DNA of 7,668 bases from an uncultured Clostridia bacterium. GTDB taxonomy: Bacteria; Bacillota; Clostridia; Christensenellales; UBA1242. The DNA lies in the NCBI GenBank assembly GCA_944363385.1, contig CALVUB010000036.1:1-7668 (forward strand), read 5' to 3'. The position numbers were made by a program, and so were the translations under genes. The notes under the pieces were generated by a model. It ran no database searches. It saw only the letters and a program-made list of their open reading frames with translations, and was not told the origin of the DNA. Shown here in pieces: positions 6,143 to 7,668 of the stretch. The first letter of the stretch is position 1; each line of letters opens with the position of its first letter.

Positions 6143-6170
6143 TTGCTTTGTAAGTTGTTTGTGTTATAAT
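6143..6170 (+). promoter_or_regulatory. Promoter of the nucleoside hydrolase-phosphoesterase fusion gene
   Basis: A perfect TATAAT (6165-6170) has TTGCTT (6143-6148) 16 bases upstream, a moderate -35 box. Transcription would start near G6177, leaving a leader of only about nine bases that just retains the GAGG ribosome binding core (6177-6180). Confidence 0.65.
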
Positions 6171-6185
6171 CATTGTGAGGAAATT

Positions 6186-7598
6186 ATGAAAAAAGAAAAT
6201 ATTAAAAAGAAAAAAATTGTGATAGACCTTGATTGTGGAAACACTATTGAAGATGATTTGGCGCTATGTTATGCTTTCGCTGAACCAAGCGTTGAAGTTG
6301 AAGCAATAACGCTTGCGCCATTTAAGTTTAAAGGATTAAATCTTCATGAGACCCAACTTGAAAATGAACTGGAAGTGCATAGAATATTGCGTTATGTTGG
6401 TTTTAAAGACTACGATATTTGTTTTGAAGGCAGTGAAGGATTTTGCAATGAGCTTTATAGTCAAGTTTCGCCAGCAGTCAAGAAAATTATAGCACTTGCA
6501 AGCAAATCCAAAACGACTATCGTGTGTTTGGGCGCTCTTACCAATGTGGCAATGGCAATTGAAAAGAAACCATCAATAGCTCAAAATTTAGAGATTTTGT
6601 GGCTAGGTCTTCGACATGTTTTTCATAGTGAATTTACCGACTTAAATTATCAAGCGGACAAAAGAGCTTTTGAAATTGTGGCAAAATCAAAGGCTTCGCT
6701 TACAATTTTCCCAAGCTATATTGGCAAACTTTTTGCCATTTCTTATGAAAAAATTGAAGAAGATGTTGCAGTCAATCATCTTGGCAATTATCTATACAAA
6801 AGGCTGACTGAAAATGTTGATTTTACACAAGAATTTTGCAGAATGTATAGCCTTATTCCGATTGCCTATGTGATAAATCCTGATTTTTGTTATGTAAAAA
6901 AATTGCCAGTCAATATGCTGTTAAAAGATTTTCCAAAAACTTCAATGAACAAACTCGTTAATTATATATATGACCTAAAAAGCCTTGAGGGAGTTTGGAA
7001 AGACTTTACTAAAAAACTTATTAAACTTTCCAACAACTTTGCACCTAAAAATTATTTCTTTATCTCAGACACGCACTTTAATGACCCTAGAAAATACAAA
7101 ATTCGTCAGTTTGGTTATAGAACAAAAGAAGAAATGACTGAAAATCTTGTAAAAAATTGGAACAGCGTTGTTTCTAAAAAGGATATAGTTTATCATCTTG
7201 GCGATTTTGGAGACTATAATGTCATCAAACGCTTGAATGGCAAAGTTTATCTTATTTGTGGCAACCATGAAAAACTTGCAAAAGGGGAGACTTTTGAACA
7301 GTTTAGACAAAAACTTAAAAAACTCGGCTTTGCAGATGTTTATCGGGAAGGATTGATGCTTGACAAAAAGATTTTTGGCGTTGATGTTTATATGAACCAT
7401 TTTCCAGCAAGAACTAAACCTGGTATTATAAACTTTTTTGGCCATGTTCATTCTTTAAAACCTGTAAAGAAAATGGGTATCAATGTTGCGGCAAATTATC
7501 ATAAAGGCGTGCCAATAAGCAGAAAAGATATGAAGTTTTTTATAGAATTTGTAAGCGAGGGTTATAAAGACGATAAAAGCAACACTCTTTCAGAATAA
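6186..7598 (+). CDS. Fusion of a nucleoside-hydrolase-like domain and a calcineurin-type metallophosphoesterase
   Basis: The product has 470 residues. Residues 10-245 resemble inosine-uridine nucleoside hydrolases, which cleave the N-glycosidic bond of nucleosides: the metal/ribose loop DLDCGNTIEDD (14-24), the LGALTNVA segment (115-122), EILWLG (136-141), and SEFTDLNYQADKRAFEIV (148-165). Residues 289-455 form a complete metallophosphoesterase with SDTHF (294-298), YHLGDFG (336-342), GNHE (359-362), NHF (404-406) and GHVH (419-422). These are all five metal-site motifs. This half resembles the COG4186-type group, which has an EEM...NWN...DxVYHLGD pattern. No signal peptide is seen, so it is cytoplasmic. 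ATG 6186 is chosen over the upstream ATG 6159 because GTGAGG (6175-6180) sits five bases before it and the TATAAT lies between the two. In the hydrolase half, the usual late HDP segment reads SLIP (222-225), so a calcium ligand seems lost. Phosphatase activity is likely; hydrolase activity is doubtful. Confidence 0.88.
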   Translation: MKKENIKKKKIVIDLDCGNTIEDDLALCYAFAEPSVEVEAITLAPFKFKGLNLHETQLENELEVHRILRYVGFKDYDICFEGSEGFCNELYSQVSPAVKKIIALASKSKTTIVCLGALTNVAMAIEKKPSIAQNLEILWLGLRHVFHSEFTDLNYQADKRAFEIVAKSKASLTIFPSYIGKLFAISYEKIEEDVAVNHLGNYLYKRLTENVDFTQEFCRMYSLIPIAYVINPDFCYVKKLPVNMLLKDFPKTSMNKLVNYIYDLKSLEGVWKDFTKKLIKLSNNFAPKNYFFISDTHFNDPRKYKIRQFGYRTKEEMTENLVKNWNSVVSKKDIVYHLGDFGDYNVIKRLNGKVYLICGNHEKLAKGETFEQFRQKLKKLGFADVYREGLMLDKKIFGVDVYMNHFPARTKPGIINFFGHVHSLKPVKKMGINVAANYHKGVPISRKDMKFFIEFVSEGYKDDKSNTLSE

Positions 7599-7668
7599 CA
7601 TGGGCTTTCAATCTTGCATAATATATTATAGTTTTCTTTCTCTTTTAAGCAGGATGAAGAAAAAGTTG
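7599..7668. other. Right-edge spacer, possible start of another gene
   Basis: No terminator is visible after the fusion gene. A perfect AT palindrome, ATAATATATTAT, occupies 7618-7629. TATAGT (7627-7632) has only a poor -35 partner. An ATG at 7654 would begin MKKKL, as many exported proteins do, but the purine-rich AGCAGG abuts it with no spacing, and only five codons are in view. I cannot call a gene here. Confidence 0.3.

Noticed and set aside
6159..6185. Upstream ATG as start of the fusion protein
   Set aside because: The TATAAT box at 6165-6170 lies within that extension and the ribosome binding site at 6175-6180 serves ATG 6186. The extra nine residues do not belong to the domain.
7065..7451. 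Minus-strand open frame opposite the phosphoesterase domain
   Set aside because: It is antisense to the conserved metal-site motifs and its translation is low-complexity.
7654..7668. Start of a new exported-protein gene (MKKKL)
   Set aside because: Only five codons are in view, the ribosome binding site is badly spaced and no convincing promoter precedes it.

Overview
The window reads as a low-GC chromosome fragment from an uncultured member of the Bacillota (Firmicutes), most likely a gut-associated Clostridia/Bacilli-type lineage. This rests on AT-rich sequence, consensus-like TTGACT/TATAAT promoters, GAGG-type ribosome binding sites, strong stem-plus-T-run terminators, a DivIVA-domain protein and a large GLUG-repeat surface protein. 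TGG is the tryptophan codon throughout, and TGA ends two genes at sensible places, so the standard bacterial code applies. The taxonomy is inferred, not proven.

Layout, left to right. Bases 1-2697 are the 3' part of a very large surface protein. It holds the tail of one GLUG-type module, then a complete second module with about 19 beta-helix repeats, and it ends without a wall anchor. A terminator follows at 2735-2765. Next comes a compact 91-bp structured element bounded by a perfect 12-bp inverted repeat (2812-2902). A near-consensus promoter then places the transcription start of lgt (2957-3937) on or beside its start codon, which predicts a leaderless mRNA. Lgt, the lipoprotein diacylglyceryl transferase, has a variant active site and a 75-residue charged tail, and its stop codon lies inside its own AT-rich terminator. 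Two closely spaced genes follow: an unrecognised polytopic membrane protein (3985-4467) and a short atypical DivIVA-domain coiled-coil protein (4484-5218).

The DivIVA gene converges on a minus-strand short-chain dehydrogenase (5329-6066). Between them lie three hairpins in about 100 bp, enclosed by a 10-bp inverted repeat. The reductase and the last gene (6186-7598) diverge from a 119-bp region with a clear promoter on each strand.

The last gene is the most unusual: a nucleoside-hydrolase-like domain fused to a complete calcineurin-type metallophosphoesterase. Its two halves could act in sequence on a nucleotide-like substrate, but the hydrolase half appears to lack a key metal ligand, so its activity is uncertain. 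Most of the left two thirds concerns the cell envelope (surface protein, lipoprotein maturation, membrane protein, DivIVA-like protein). The right third is cytoplasmic metabolism. No RNA gene of a known family, CRISPR array or transposase is visible.
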